From NCBI RefSeq assembly GCF_901482605.1, contig NZ_LR590481.1, forward strand, positions 1,984,001 through 2,048,000: 64,000 nucleotides of DNA, in the 5' to 3' direction. This document shows positions 25,899 through 35,546 of this stretch, one piece after another (position 1 is the first letter of the stretch; the number at the start of each line of letters is the position of its first letter). The translations under genes were made by a program, and so were the position numbers. The stretch comes from Hathewaya histolytica (GTDB lineage Bacteria > Bacillota > Clostridia > Clostridiales > Clostridiaceae). Under the pieces are notes generated by a model. It did no database searches, was not told the origin of the DNA, and saw nothing but the letters and a program-made list of their open reading frames with translations.

Positions 25899-27620
25899 TT
25901 ATTTTTTCTTTCCAGAAATATACACATTTTTATAATCTCCAAAACCAAAATCAGCTGAGAAGAAATTCTTAATATACTTTCTTCTGAATGTTGAGTTTTT
26001 AGCAACATATATAGGTATTATAGCAGATTCATCATGCATTAGAATCTTCTCTGCTTTTTCATAAAGTTTTACTCTTTCATTTAAATCCATAGTTTCTTTA
26101 GCTTTTTTAGCTGTTTCATCATATTCTTTATTTGTCCAACCTATTGTTTTGTAGTATCCATCAACTGAGTTAAAGTTATCTAAATAAGAACTTGGATCAT
26201 TCCAGTCTGCAAACCATCCTGCTATAGCAATTTCAAAGTCTCCTTTGTCTATTCTATCATACATTATATTGTAATCCATTTGTTCTATCTTTATATTAAC
26301 TCCTAGTTTATCTCTCCATTGTTGTTGGAAGAATTCAGCTTCTTGTTTATCCTTTTCATCTGTACCTCTTGAGAATAATGTTAAATTAACTTTTGATGGA
26401 TCTTCTGGTAATCCTAATTCTTTTAATCCTTCAGTTAATAATTTCTTAGCATCTTTATTCTCTTCTTGTAATTGTTTTACATGATCATTTTTAACTAATG
26501 ATTTATAAGGTTTTCCATCTAATGATATACCATCTGGAACCAATCCGTATGTTGGAGCTCCTAGTCCATTTATAATATTCTTACAGAAATCCTCTCTATC
26601 AAAGGATATATTTAAAGCTTTTCTTACCTTATCATTCTTTAAATATTTATTTTTGCAATTAAGTAAGAAATACTCTACGTTATTACCAACTCTATCAGAG
26701 TATGTTGCATTATCATCTTGTTTGAATTTTTCAATCCATTCTCCATCTCTTACAAATACTGCATCTATTTCTCCATTTTGATAAGATTGCATCTTAGCAT
26801 TTGTATCACTTATTATCTTCCAAGTTACCTTAGTTAAGAATCTGGTATCCTTGTCCCAATAATTTTCGTTCTTTTCAAAAACTAATCTATTTTTATGGAC
26901 CCATTCTTTTAATACATAACCAGCATTTCCTATTACAGTATTAGCTTCTGTTCCGTACTTGCTACCAAATTTTTCAACATAATCCTGTCTTACTGGTTTT
27001 AAAACAGCAAAATAAGTAAGTTCCATGAAGTATCCACATGGATTTTCTAATTCTACTTCAAAGGTATTATCGTCAACTGCTTTTATGCCTAATTCTTCTG
27101 GTTTTTTCTTACCATCCACTATATCTTTAGCATTTTTTATGATGCCATTAAACATAGTAGAACTTCCTGATCCAACTTTTGGGTCAACAACTCTTCTCCA
27201 TGAATAAACGAAATCCTTTGCTGTAACAGGTTTACCATCGGACCATTTAGCATTTTTTCTAAGTTTGAATGTATATTTTAAACCATCCTTACTCATTTCC
27301 CAACTTTCAGCAACTCCTGGTTCTATTTTACCTGAACCATCTGGTTGAGGCTGATATCTTGTTAATCCTTCATATATCATACCTTGAGGTGACCATGCTG
27401 TATTAGAACCTGATTTTACTGGGTCTAAAGTATTTGGTTCACCAGCGTGTGCATTATAATGCTGTTCAGCATCCTTCGGTGAATCATTATCCACCTTTGC
27501 TACCTCTGCTGTTTCTTTCTTATCCTCATCTTTCTTTGCTTGTCCCCCACATCCCATTAATGCAGAAGATGTAACCACCATTAACGCCAATAAAGAAGCC
27601 GTAAGCTTTTTACTTTTCAT
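25899..27620 (-). CDS. oppA: Oligopeptide ABC transporter substrate-binding lipoprotein (copy 1)
   Basis: Family 5 extracellular solute-binding protein (OppA type), anchored outside the membrane. A lipoprotein signal with lipobox LMGC places the lipidated Cys at 24. The mature part starts with a YNAHAGEPNTLDP segment and contains the family's KWSDGKPVTAKDFVYSW motif (about 125-142). At 573 residues it is full length. It belongs to a set of three paralogues in a row (copies 1-3) that share the same C-terminal pattern (YIKNFFSADFGFGDYKNVYISG). A gap of 317 bases with a terminator and a promoter separates it from copy 2, so it is probably transcribed alone. Confidence 0.94.
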   Translation of the reverse strand: MKSKKLTASLLALMVVTSSALMGCGGQAKKDEDKKETAEVAKVDNDSPKDAEQHYNAHAGEPNTLDPVKSGSNTAWSPQGMIYEGLTRYQPQPDGSGKIEPGVAESWEMSKDGLKYTFKLRKNAKWSDGKPVTAKDFVYSWRRVVDPKVGSGSSTMFNGIIKNAKDIVDGKKKPEELGIKAVDDNTFEVELENPCGYFMELTYFAVLKPVRQDYVEKFGSKYGTEANTVIGNAGYVLKEWVHKNRLVFEKNENYWDKDTRFLTKVTWKIISDTNAKMQSYQNGEIDAVFVRDGEWIEKFKQDDNATYSDRVGNNVEYFLLNCKNKYLKNDKVRKALNISFDREDFCKNIINGLGAPTYGLVPDGISLDGKPYKSLVKNDHVKQLQEENKDAKKLLTEGLKELGLPEDPSKVNLTLFSRGTDEKDKQEAEFFQQQWRDKLGVNIKIEQMDYNIMYDRIDKGDFEIAIAGWFADWNDPSSYLDNFNSVDGYYKTIGWTNKEYDETAKKAKETMDLNERVKLYEKAEKILMHDESAIIPIYVAKNSTFRRKYIKNFFSADFGFGDYKNVYISGKKK

Positions 27621-27937
27621 TGACTAAATCCCCCTTTAAGATTGAATATAAAGATCATAATTTAATTTTTAGAAAATTATTAATATTCATTTTATTTTTT
27701 ATTTTATTATATAATACATCAATCTTCAAAATAAATCAATATATAATTTTCAAAAGTTTCAAAAATGTTAGATTAAACGTATAATAACTATAGCTACTTA
27801 AAATAAATTTTATTTAATTATATTCATTTAATTATATTATATGACTAGTTTATTTTATAGATACAATATTAAAAATTATATATTAAATACATAAAAGAGC
27901 CTATTATATAATAGACTCTTTTAAACTTGATATTATT
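27621..27937 (-). other. Intergenic region between oppA2 and oppA1
   Basis: Contains the oppA2 terminator, a candidate oppA1 promoter (TTGATT at 27734-27739, 17-base spacer, TATTAT at 27711-27716) and, just upstream of it, a sequence with 12 of 15 matches to the CodY consensus (27745-27759). In such AT-rich DNA a 12/15 match is weak evidence. Confidence 0.45.
27893..27922 (-). terminator. Terminator of oppA2
   Basis: Long stem with 7-base outer arms (27893-27899, 27916-27922), one mismatch and a self-complementary inner segment, followed by T-rich DNA on the minus strand 16 bases past the oppA2 stop. Confidence 0.75.
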
Positions 27938-29659
27938 TTATTTTGTTCTTCCTGAAGTATAAACTCCTTTATAATCGTCACGACCAAACTCTGTAGTGTG
28001 ATAATTTTTAATATATTTCTTCCTGAATCTTGGATTCTTTGTGCTCATAACAGGAATTATAACTGTATCTTCATACACTAAAGCCTTTTCAGCTTCACCG
28101 TATAACTTAGCTCTTTCTTTAGGATCTGTGGTTGATTTTGCTTTAATTAAAGCATCATCATATTTTTTGTTAACCCATCCAGCATCCTTGTAATCTCCAT
28201 CTTTTGAGTGGAATGCATATAAAAATGCATTTGGATCATTATAGTCGGCAAACCAACCATTAAAAGACATATCAAAGTCTCCCTTTTGTACTCTAGAGTA
28301 CATTATATTATTATCCATTTGTTCTATTTTAACATTAATTCCTAGGCTTTCTTTCCATTTTTGTTGGAAAAATTCTACCTCTTGTTTTTGAGCTTCAGAA
28401 GTACCTCTAGCAAATAAGCTAAACGTTACTTGAGATGGGTCTTCAGATAATCCTAATTCCTTTAACCCCTCTTGTAATAATTTTTTAGGGTCCTTATTTT
28501 CTTCTTGTATTTTCTTTATGAAATCGTTATCTACAAATTTTTTATAGGAAACACCATCTAAACTTAAGCCTTCTGTTACATATCCATACATAGGAACTGC
28601 TTGATCATTCCATACACCTTTAACAAACTCTTCTCTACTGAAAGATACAGCAAGAGCTTTTCTTATTTTTTCATTTTTTAAAAATTTATTTTTCTTTACA
28701 TTCATAAGTAAGTAGTCAACGTTATTTCCATGTGAATTAATAAACTCATTATTTGGATCTTGTTTAAACTTTTCTATCCATTCTGGATCTATAACAAATA
28801 TAGAATCTAATTCACCATTTTGAAATGCTTGCATTTTAGAATTATCATCTTGCATTACTTTCCAATTAATAGTTGTTAAATGAATTTTATCTTTATCCCA
28901 ATAATTTTCATTTTTAATAAAAGTAAGCTTATTTTTATGTGTCCATTCTTTTAATGTATATGCTCCATTCCCCACTACATACTCTGCTTCACTTCCATAC
29001 TTTTTACCATGCTTTTCTATGATATCTTTTCTAACTGGTTTTAAACCACCAAAATAGGTTAGTTCCATGAAATAACCACATGGCTTTTCAAGCATAACTT
29101 CGAAAGTATAATCATCTACAGCTTTAACCCCTAATTCATCCACAGATTTTTTACCTTCCATTATATCACCAGAATTTTTTATTACATCCTTTATAACACC
29201 TGCAGATTTGGCACCTGTTTTTTTGTCACATAGCCTTTTCCAAGAATACTCAAAATCCTTAGCTGTAACAGGCTTCCCATCAGACCATTTAGCATCTTTT
29301 CTTAGGTTAAAAGTATATTTTAATCCATCTTTACTAACTTCCCATTTTTCAGCAACGCCAGGGTCCAATTTCCCTGTTCCATCTTCTTGAGGAGTTAATC
29401 TTGTTAAGCCCTCATACAATAGTCCTTGAGGAGCTAATGAGGTATCATCATTTACAAGAGCAGGGTCTAATGAAGTCGGTTCTCCAGATCCAGCATTTAG
29501 GTATTGTTCCTTATCCTTTTCTGATTTTCCCTCTTGTTTCTTATCTACTTCTTTAGCAGAATCATTTTTTCCCTCTTCTTTATTACCACATCCAGTTAAA
29601 CCAGCAGATGCAGCTATTGAAACTGTTAGTAATGTAGCTAAAAGCTTTTTACTTTTCAT
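27938..29659 (-). CDS. oppA: Oligopeptide ABC transporter substrate-binding lipoprotein (copy 2)
   Basis: 573-residue OppA-type lipoprotein with lipobox LTGC (Cys 24) and the KWSDGKPVTAKDFEYSWKR motif. It is a close paralogue of copies 1 and 3, with differences spread through the ligand-binding middle region. The end (YIKNYHTTEFGRDDYKGVYTSG) replaces the FGFGD pattern of the other two. It lies 90 bases below copy 3 with no strong terminator between, so it is likely the last gene of the oppBCDF1-A3-A2 unit. Confidence 0.94.
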   Translation of the reverse strand: MKSKKLLATLLTVSIAASAGLTGCGNKEEGKNDSAKEVDKKQEGKSEKDKEQYLNAGSGEPTSLDPALVNDDTSLAPQGLLYEGLTRLTPQEDGTGKLDPGVAEKWEVSKDGLKYTFNLRKDAKWSDGKPVTAKDFEYSWKRLCDKKTGAKSAGVIKDVIKNSGDIMEGKKSVDELGVKAVDDYTFEVMLEKPCGYFMELTYFGGLKPVRKDIIEKHGKKYGSEAEYVVGNGAYTLKEWTHKNKLTFIKNENYWDKDKIHLTTINWKVMQDDNSKMQAFQNGELDSIFVIDPEWIEKFKQDPNNEFINSHGNNVDYLLMNVKKNKFLKNEKIRKALAVSFSREEFVKGVWNDQAVPMYGYVTEGLSLDGVSYKKFVDNDFIKKIQEENKDPKKLLQEGLKELGLSEDPSQVTFSLFARGTSEAQKQEVEFFQQKWKESLGINVKIEQMDNNIMYSRVQKGDFDMSFNGWFADYNDPNAFLYAFHSKDGDYKDAGWVNKKYDDALIKAKSTTDPKERAKLYGEAEKALVYEDTVIIPVMSTKNPRFRKKYIKNYHTTEFGRDDYKGVYTSGRTK

Positions 29660-29749
29660 GTTTTTTCCCCCTTAAAAACATACTTTACCATAATTTATTA
29701 TTAAATATAAGCTAGTTATATAGCCCTCATTTAATAGACTTCGTTGCAA

Positions 29750-31462
29750 TTATTTATTTCTTCCTGAAATATAGACACCTTTTAAATCTCCAAATCCAAA
29801 GCTTCCTGTTTTATAATTTTTAATATATTTCTTTCTAAAGGTGGAAGTCATTCCAAAGTAAATTGGAATTATTGCAGTATCATCATATATTAATATTTTT
29901 TCTGCTTCTCCATATAACTTTGCTCTTTCATTCATGTCCATAGTTTCTTTTGCTTTTAATAAAGCAGTATTAAACTTCTTATTAACCCATCCCACTGTTT
30001 TATAGTAACCAGTATCAGAGTTATGATTATCCAAATACGCACTTGGATCGTTCCAATCTGCAGACCAACCTGCAAGGCCTATATCAAAATCTCCAGCCTC
30101 TATCTTTTTATACATTATATTATAGTCCATCTGTTCTAATTTTATATTAATTCCTAAGTTTTCTTTCCATTGTTGTGAGTAGTATTCAGCTTCTTGTTTA
30201 TCTTGTTCTGAAGTTCCTCTTGTATATATTCTAAAAGTAAGTTTGTTTGGGTCTTGTTCCCCACCAACTTCTTTTAAACCTTCCATAAATAATTTCTTAG
30301 GATCTTTATTTTCATCCATTATTTTCTTAATAAACTTATTATCTACCAACTTAGTGTATGGTGTTCCACCCATGGTAATTGAATCTGGAATTAATCCATA
30401 AGTAGCTTTACCAAGGCCATTGGCAACAACATCAATAAATCCTTCTCTACTAAAAGATATTGCCATAGCTTTCCTAATCTTCTCATTAGCAAAATATTTA
30501 TTTTTAAAATTAAGAATGAAATAATCTAAACTATTTCCTACTGTATTATCATAAATGCTTTCTGTATCTTGTTTGAATTTTTCAATCCACTGCCCATCTA
30601 CTACAAAAACAGAATCGATTTCTCCTGTTTGATATGCCTGCATTCTAGCATTCTCATCTCTTATAATTTTCCAATTCATTGTGGATAAAAATACATTTTC
30701 TTTATCCCAATAATTTTCATTCTTTACAAATGTCATTTTATTTTTATTTGTCCACTCTTTTAATGTGTAGGCACCATTTCCAACTATAGTATCTGCTTCC
30801 GTACCATATTTCTTACCATGTTTATCTATAACATCTTTTCTAACTGGTTTTAAAACTGGAAAATATGTTAACTCCATAAAATACCCACATGGTTTTTCTA
30901 GGGTTACCTCAAAGGTATAATCATCTATAGCTTTTATACCTAATTCATCTATAAACTTCTTATTTTTCCCAACCTCAGTAGCATTTTTTACTATTCCATT
31001 AAACAATGCCTGATATGGAGCACCGTTTTTAGGATCTACAGCCCTTTTCCAAGAATATTCAAAATCTTTTGCAGTTAAACGTTTTCCATCGGACCATTTA
31101 GCATCTTTTCTAATATTAAAAGTGTACTTAAGCCCGTCTTTACTCATATTCCACTTTTCTGCAACTCCTGGATCTATTTTCCCAAGACCATCCTCTGTAG
31201 GTGTATATCTAGTTAACCCTTCATACAAAAATCCTTGCGGTCTCCATGCAGTATCAGAACTTGACAAATTCGGATCTAATGTATCTGGTTCATGTCCACA
31301 TACATTATAAGTTTGATCTTTGTCTTTTTCCCCAGTAGTTTCTACTGAATTTTCAGTCTTATTAGCTGGTTTAGCTTCTTCTTTGTTACCACATCCCAAT
31401 AATGTAGAAGAAGCAAGAACAGATAAAGCCAATAAACTTGCTAACACCTTTTTGCTCTTCAT
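29750..31462 (-). CDS. oppA: Oligopeptide ABC transporter substrate-binding lipoprotein (copy 3)
   Basis: 570-residue OppA-type lipoprotein, lipobox LLGC (Cys 24), KWSDGKRLTAKDFEYSWKR motif. It follows oppF1 in the same direction, but the 184-base gap holds two perfect AT-rich hairpins that may set a separate expression level for the binding protein. The ribosome binding site is AGGGGGG. Binding proteins need to be in excess over the membrane complex, which fits such a gap. Confidence 0.94.
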   Translation of the reverse strand: MKSKKVLASLLALSVLASSTLLGCGNKEEAKPANKTENSVETTGEKDKDQTYNVCGHEPDTLDPNLSSSDTAWRPQGFLYEGLTRYTPTEDGLGKIDPGVAEKWNMSKDGLKYTFNIRKDAKWSDGKRLTAKDFEYSWKRAVDPKNGAPYQALFNGIVKNATEVGKNKKFIDELGIKAIDDYTFEVTLEKPCGYFMELTYFPVLKPVRKDVIDKHGKKYGTEADTIVGNGAYTLKEWTNKNKMTFVKNENYWDKENVFLSTMNWKIIRDENARMQAYQTGEIDSVFVVDGQWIEKFKQDTESIYDNTVGNSLDYFILNFKNKYFANEKIRKAMAISFSREGFIDVVANGLGKATYGLIPDSITMGGTPYTKLVDNKFIKKIMDENKDPKKLFMEGLKEVGGEQDPNKLTFRIYTRGTSEQDKQEAEYYSQQWKENLGINIKLEQMDYNIMYKKIEAGDFDIGLAGWSADWNDPSAYLDNHNSDTGYYKTVGWVNKKFNTALLKAKETMDMNERAKLYGEAEKILIYDDTAIIPIYFGMTSTFRKKYIKNYKTGSFGFGDLKGVYISGRNK

Positions 31463-31485
31463 AAAAAGCCCCCCTATGATAAATA

Positions 31486-31523
31486 ATTATAAGTTAATGA
31501 TAGTACTATCATTAACTTATAAT
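31486..31523. repeat. Perfect 38-bp palindrome just upstream of oppA3
   Basis: The 19 bases 31486-31504 are the exact reverse complement of 31505-31523. It lies 24 bases from the oppA3 start codon, directly behind the ribosome binding site. There is no T run on either side, so a protein-binding operator or an mRNA processing/stability hairpin is as likely as a terminator. Confidence 0.7.
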
Positions 31524-31570
31524 CCTAAATATACAATAACTTAATTTTAGTATAAAATCAATAATAATTT

Positions 31571-31614
31571 AATATATCCATTATAAACATTTTATTATTT
31601 ATAATGGATATATT
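31571..31614 (-). repeat. 17-bp inverted repeat downstream of oppF1
   Basis: Perfect 17-base arms (31571-31587, 31598-31614) with a 10-base loop, 33 bases past the oppF1 stop. AT-rich stem without a clear U tract; probably a weak terminator or 3' stabilising hairpin. Confidence 0.6.
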
Positions 31615-31646
31615 TGAAATTATTATATGTGTTTGCTATCTATATA

Positions 31647-32606
31647 TTATAATATATGACACGCAACAAAATGATCTTTTTTAACTTCCCTTAATTCTGG
31701 AGTCTTTTCAAAACATTCCTTTTTTGCATATTTACATCTTCCTGCAAATCTACAACCTGGTTCAGGATTTATAGGACTTGGTACTTCTCCTTCAAGTGGG
31801 ATTCTTTCCTTAGCTCTCTCTATGCCAGGATCAGGAATTGGTATTGCAGATAACAATGCCTGGGTATAAGGATGTAATGGCTCTGCATAAAGTTCTTCAC
31901 TTCCTGCAAGTTCTACTAAATGTCCAACATACATAACTCCAACTCTATCAGATATATGCTTTACCATTGAAAGATCATGAGCTATAAATAGGTATGTTAA
32001 TCCTAATTCTTTTTGTAGCTTTATTAATAGATTAACAACCTGTGCTTGTATAGAAACGTCTAGTGCTGATATAGGCTCATCACAAACTATAAATTCTGGT
32101 TCTATTGCTAAAGCCCTTGCTATACCTATTCTTTGTCTTTGTCCTCCTGAGAATTCATGTGGAAATCTTGATGCGTGCTCCTTATTTAGTCCTACTAAAT
32201 TTAACAGGTGATATATTCTATTTGTTCTTTCTTGTCCTTTGTAAAGGTTATGAATATCTATTCCCTCACCTATTATATCTCCTACAGTCATTCTTGGATT
32301 TAATGAAGCATATGGGTCTTGGAATATTATCTGTGCTCTTCTTGTAAACTCTTTCTTTTCTTTCTTGTTTAGCTTATGAACGTCTACTCCATCAAATAAT
32401 ACTTCTCCCTCTGTAGCATTATATAATCCCATAACTGTTCTTCCGCATGTTGTCTTACCACAACCTGATTCTCCAACCAAACCTAAAGTTTCACCTTTTC
32501 TAATTTTAAAATTTACTCCGTCCACAGCTTTTAAAATAGATTTAGGTCCAACTTTAAAATGCTTTTTTAAGTTATTAACCTCAATTAACACTTTATCTTG
32601 TGACAT
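31647..32606 (-). CDS. oppF: Oligopeptide ABC transporter ATPase OppF (copy 1)
   Basis: Cytoplasmic ATPase that pairs with OppD to power peptide uptake. Walker A GESGCGKTT (about 45-53), Q loop FQDPYASLNP, signature SGGQRQR, Walker B FIVCDEPISALD and H-loop AHDLS are all intact. The C-terminal oligopeptide-transporter domain has the GCRFAGRCKYAKKEC Cys pattern. Its ATG overlaps the oppD1 stop (ATGA/TAATG arrangement). The protein is nearly identical to OppF copy 2 after the first ~10 residues, much closer than the other subunits are to each other. Confidence 0.95.
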   Translation of the reverse strand: MSQDKVLIEVNNLKKHFKVGPKSILKAVDGVNFKIRKGETLGLVGESGCGKTTCGRTVMGLYNATEGEVLFDGVDVHKLNKKEKKEFTRRAQIIFQDPYASLNPRMTVGDIIGEGIDIHNLYKGQERTNRIYHLLNLVGLNKEHASRFPHEFSGGQRQRIGIARALAIEPEFIVCDEPISALDVSIQAQVVNLLIKLQKELGLTYLFIAHDLSMVKHISDRVGVMYVGHLVELAGSEELYAEPLHPYTQALLSAIPIPDPGIERAKERIPLEGEVPSPINPEPGCRFAGRCKYAKKECFEKTPELREVKKDHFVACHIL

Positions 32607-33631
32607 TATTTTGCACCCCCTGATACTATAGCTTCTGGTATTTCAACTTTAGGTGCCATTGAATGTTTTAGCCAACAAGAAACTTCATGACTTTCAGAGA
32701 TTTTTGTAACTTCTGGCACAGCTTCTTTACATATTGGCATGCAATATTCACATCTAGCGGCAAAAGGACATCCAACAGGAGGCTTAATCAAATCTGGTGG
32801 TGTTCCCCCTAAAGCATACAGTTTTGCCTTATTTCCAGTCTCTAGTCTAGGTACTGATTGAAGTAATGCCCAAGTATATGGGTGTTGAGGATTATAGAAT
32901 ATTTCATCTGTAGTTCCTCTTTCTATAATTTGTCCTGCATACATAACTTGAATTCTATGAGCTACATCTGCAACAACACCTAAATCATGTGTTACTAATA
33001 TTACAGCAGTTCCAAGCTTTTTTTGAAGATCTCCTATAAGATCCATAATCTGTGCTTGTATAGTAACATCTAGTGCTGTAGTTGGCTCGTCTGCTATTAA
33101 TATTTTAGGATTACATGCCAGTGCTATTGCTATCATAGCTCTTTGTCTCATACCACCTGAGAATTCATGAGGGTATTGATTTGCTCTTTTCTCTGGGTTA
33201 GGAAGTCTAACTAAATCTAATAACTTAATAGCCTCTTCTAAGGCCTGTTTTTTACTCATTCCCCTATGAATAACAAGACTTTCAGCAATTTGTTTACCAA
33301 TAGTCATTGTTGGATTTAATGAAGTCATAGGATCTTGGAATATCATAGATATTTCTGATCCCCTATATTTTCTCATATCTTTTTCTTTTAATTTTAAAAG
33401 ATCTTTATCTTCAAAGAAAACCTCAGAACATTCCTTTATTTCTGAAGGTGGAGTTGGAAGAAGTCTCATTATAGCCTTAGACGTAACGGATTTTCCACAT
33501 CCTGATTCTCCAACTACTGCTAAAGTCTCACCTTTATTTAAATAAAAACTCACCCCTCTTACTGCTTGTACTTCTCCTGCATAAGTATGAAAGGAAACTC
33601 TTAAATTCTTAACATCTAAAATCTTTTCCAT
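32606..33631 (-). CDS. oppD: Oligopeptide ABC transporter ATPase OppD (copy 1)
   Basis: 341-residue ATPase. Walker A GESGCGKSV, signature SGGMRQR, Walker B ILIADEPTTALD, H-loop THDLG; C-terminal domain with GCPFAARCEYCMPIC, a Cys group typical of OppD/DppD. It overlaps oppF1 by one base and lies 17 bases below oppC1. The central part is almost identical to OppD copy 2, while both ends differ. Confidence 0.95.
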   Translation of the reverse strand: MEKILDVKNLRVSFHTYAGEVQAVRGVSFYLNKGETLAVVGESGCGKSVTSKAIMRLLPTPPSEIKECSEVFFEDKDLLKLKEKDMRKYRGSEISMIFQDPMTSLNPTMTIGKQIAESLVIHRGMSKKQALEEAIKLLDLVRLPNPEKRANQYPHEFSGGMRQRAMIAIALACNPKILIADEPTTALDVTIQAQIMDLIGDLQKKLGTAVILVTHDLGVVADVAHRIQVMYAGQIIERGTTDEIFYNPQHPYTWALLQSVPRLETGNKAKLYALGGTPPDLIKPPVGCPFAARCEYCMPICKEAVPEVTKISESHEVSCWLKHSMAPKVEIPEAIVSGGAK

Positions 33632-33648
33632 TATAGTATACCCCCCTA

Positions 33649-34593
33649 TTATTGACGTAATCGTGGATCTAAGGCGTCATTTAAACCATCTCCAAATAGG
33701 TTAAAGCACAACATAACTAAGCTAATAAATAAACAAGGGAAAAACAACTGATAAGGATAAAATTGTAGCTTAGATTGTGCAGCAGATGCTAAAGCTCCCC
33801 AACTTGTATTAGGTGATTGAACTCCCAAACCTATATAACTTAAAAATGCCTCATAGAATATAAATGATGGTACTGAGAAAGTAATATCAACCATTACCAA
33901 TCCAAAAGTATTTGGAAGTAAATGTTTTATAATAACTCTTGAAGGTTCTGCACCTAAAGATTGAGCCGCAAGGACAAATTCTTGTTCCTTTAGCTGTAGT
34001 ATTTTTCCTCTTACAATTCTTGCTGTACCTATCCATGAAGTTAAAGAAATCGCTAGCACTAAAGAAAATATACTTCTACCAAGAACTACAGATAATAATA
34101 TAGTTAAAACAAGATTTGGTAAACTTCCAAGTACTTCAATACATCTCATCATTATATCATCAACTAATCCACCATAATATCCAGAAACACCACCATAGGC
34201 ACATCCAATAACAGCCATTAATACTGTACAAATTATAGCTATTAAAATAGATACCCTACCACCTTGACACACTCTAGCAAATAAATCTCTTCCCACATTA
34301 TCCGTACCAAACCAATAGGTAGCACTAGGTCTTAAATTTTTAGCCGATGTATTCATTTTTGTAAAGTCTTTTGTAAACATTGGGCCAAAAGCCGTAAGTA
34401 ATATTATTAACAATAAGATTATACCCGCTACAATAGCAAGCTTATTTTTCTTTAATCTTCTCCACGCATCTTGAAGATATGTTAAACTAGGTCTTAATAT
34501 CTTTTCTGATTCATCTCTATCTATGCCAACAATCTCAAATTTCTCTGGAGTTAGTTCGAGATCATTATTTTTTTTGGTTATTACTTCTGCCAT
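33649..34593 (-). CDS. oppC: Oligopeptide ABC transporter permease OppC (copy 1)
   Basis: 314-residue inner-membrane permease. A cytoplasmic N-terminus with a WRRLKKNK segment precedes the first membrane span (about 53-73). The GTDNVGRDLFARVCQGGRVS segment is typical of OppC/DppC, and the EAA coupling motif appears as AAQSLGAEPSRVIIKHLLPN. The C-terminus GDGLNDALDPRLRQ is also typical. It is 14 bases below oppB1. Confidence 0.95.
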   Translation of the reverse strand: MAEVITKKNNDLELTPEKFEIVGIDRDESEKILRPSLTYLQDAWRRLKKNKLAIVAGIILLLIILLTAFGPMFTKDFTKMNTSAKNLRPSATYWFGTDNVGRDLFARVCQGGRVSILIAIICTVLMAVIGCAYGGVSGYYGGLVDDIMMRCIEVLGSLPNLVLTILLSVVLGRSIFSLVLAISLTSWIGTARIVRGKILQLKEQEFVLAAQSLGAEPSRVIIKHLLPNTFGLVMVDITFSVPSFIFYEAFLSYIGLGVQSPNTSWGALASAAQSKLQFYPYQLFFPCLFISLVMLCFNLFGDGLNDALDPRLRQ

Positions 34594-34607
34594 GATGTTC
34601 CCCCCTA

Positions 34608-35546
34608 TTATTTACTCTTTTCTTGTCCAACCCTTATTCTTGGATCGGCAATACCATAGAAAATATCTACTAATATAAGAGCTATAATGTAAGTAATTGC
34701 TATAAATATAGTTAATCCCATTATCATTATATAGTCATTACTATTAATAGCTGTAACATAGTTATCACCTAAACCTGGAATTGAAAATATTCTTTCTATA
34801 ACAAATCCACCCATAAATATACCCATTATAGCAGGTGCTAAAAAAGTAATAATAGGAATTATAGCATTTCTAATAACGTGCTTAGTTACTAAGTCAAATT
34901 TTGAAACACCCTTCGCCTTAGCTGTTATAATATAATCTTCCCCTATAACACTAAGAGTACTATTTCTCATAAATTTACAGTAACTGGCCATTCCTCCAAA
35001 AGATACGGCAATAGCTGGTAAAATTATATTACTGAATTTCCCCCACCCAAATATAGGTACAAGTTTTAATTTTATAGAAAATACATATTGTAGTAATGAT
35101 GCAAGTACAAACCCGGGAACACAAATCCCTAATATAATTAATACCCCTATGGCTTGGTCAACCCAAGTACCACGTTTAAACGCTGCAATAACACCTAGTG
35201 TAACACCAAATAACACTTCTAAAAGTATAGCTAGACCACCGTAAGTCGCTGATATAGGTCCATGTTTTGATATTATTCCTGATACAGTCCTTCCTTCATA
35301 AATTAAAGATTCTCCAAGGTCGAATTCGAAAACAAGTTTTTTCATATATCTAAAATACTGTTTGTAAATAGGAAGATCCAAGCCATGCTTATGCAAATAT
35401 GCTTGTTTCGCTTCTGCTGGAAGATTTTTAGCCCCGTCAGCCATTGGATCACCTGGTTTTAAATGAATAAGGAAAAATGTTAATGTAATAATAACAAGTG
35501 TAGTAAAGATTCCATATCCAAGTCTTTTTAGAATAAATCTAAACAT
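34608..35546 (-). CDS. oppB: Oligopeptide ABC transporter permease OppB (copy 1)
   Basis: 312-residue permease with the N-terminal RFILKRLGYGIFTTLVI membrane span and HLKPGDP segment of OppB/DppB, and the EAA motif TAKAKGVSKFDLVTKHVIRN. It is the first gene of oppB1-C1-D1-F1-A3-A2. The upstream 693 bases carry a near-perfect CodY-like box. Confidence 0.95.
   Translation of the reverse strand: MFRFILKRLGYGIFTTLVIITLTFFLIHLKPGDPMADGAKNLPAEAKQAYLHKHGLDLPIYKQYFRYMKKLVFEFDLGESLIYEGRTVSGIISKHGPISATYGGLAILLEVLFGVTLGVIAAFKRGTWVDQAIGVLIILGICVPGFVLASLLQYVFSIKLKLVPIFGWGKFSNIILPAIAVSFGGMASYCKFMRNSTLSVIGEDYIITAKAKGVSKFDLVTKHVIRNAIIPIITFLAPAIMGIFMGGFVIERIFSIPGLGDNYVTAINSNDYIMIMGLTIFIAITYIIALILVDIFYGIADPRIRVGQEKSK

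Noticed and set aside
31486-31523. Perfect palindrome as the end of a small mobile element
   Set aside because: It is a single palindrome without target duplications, and no partner end is visible nearby.
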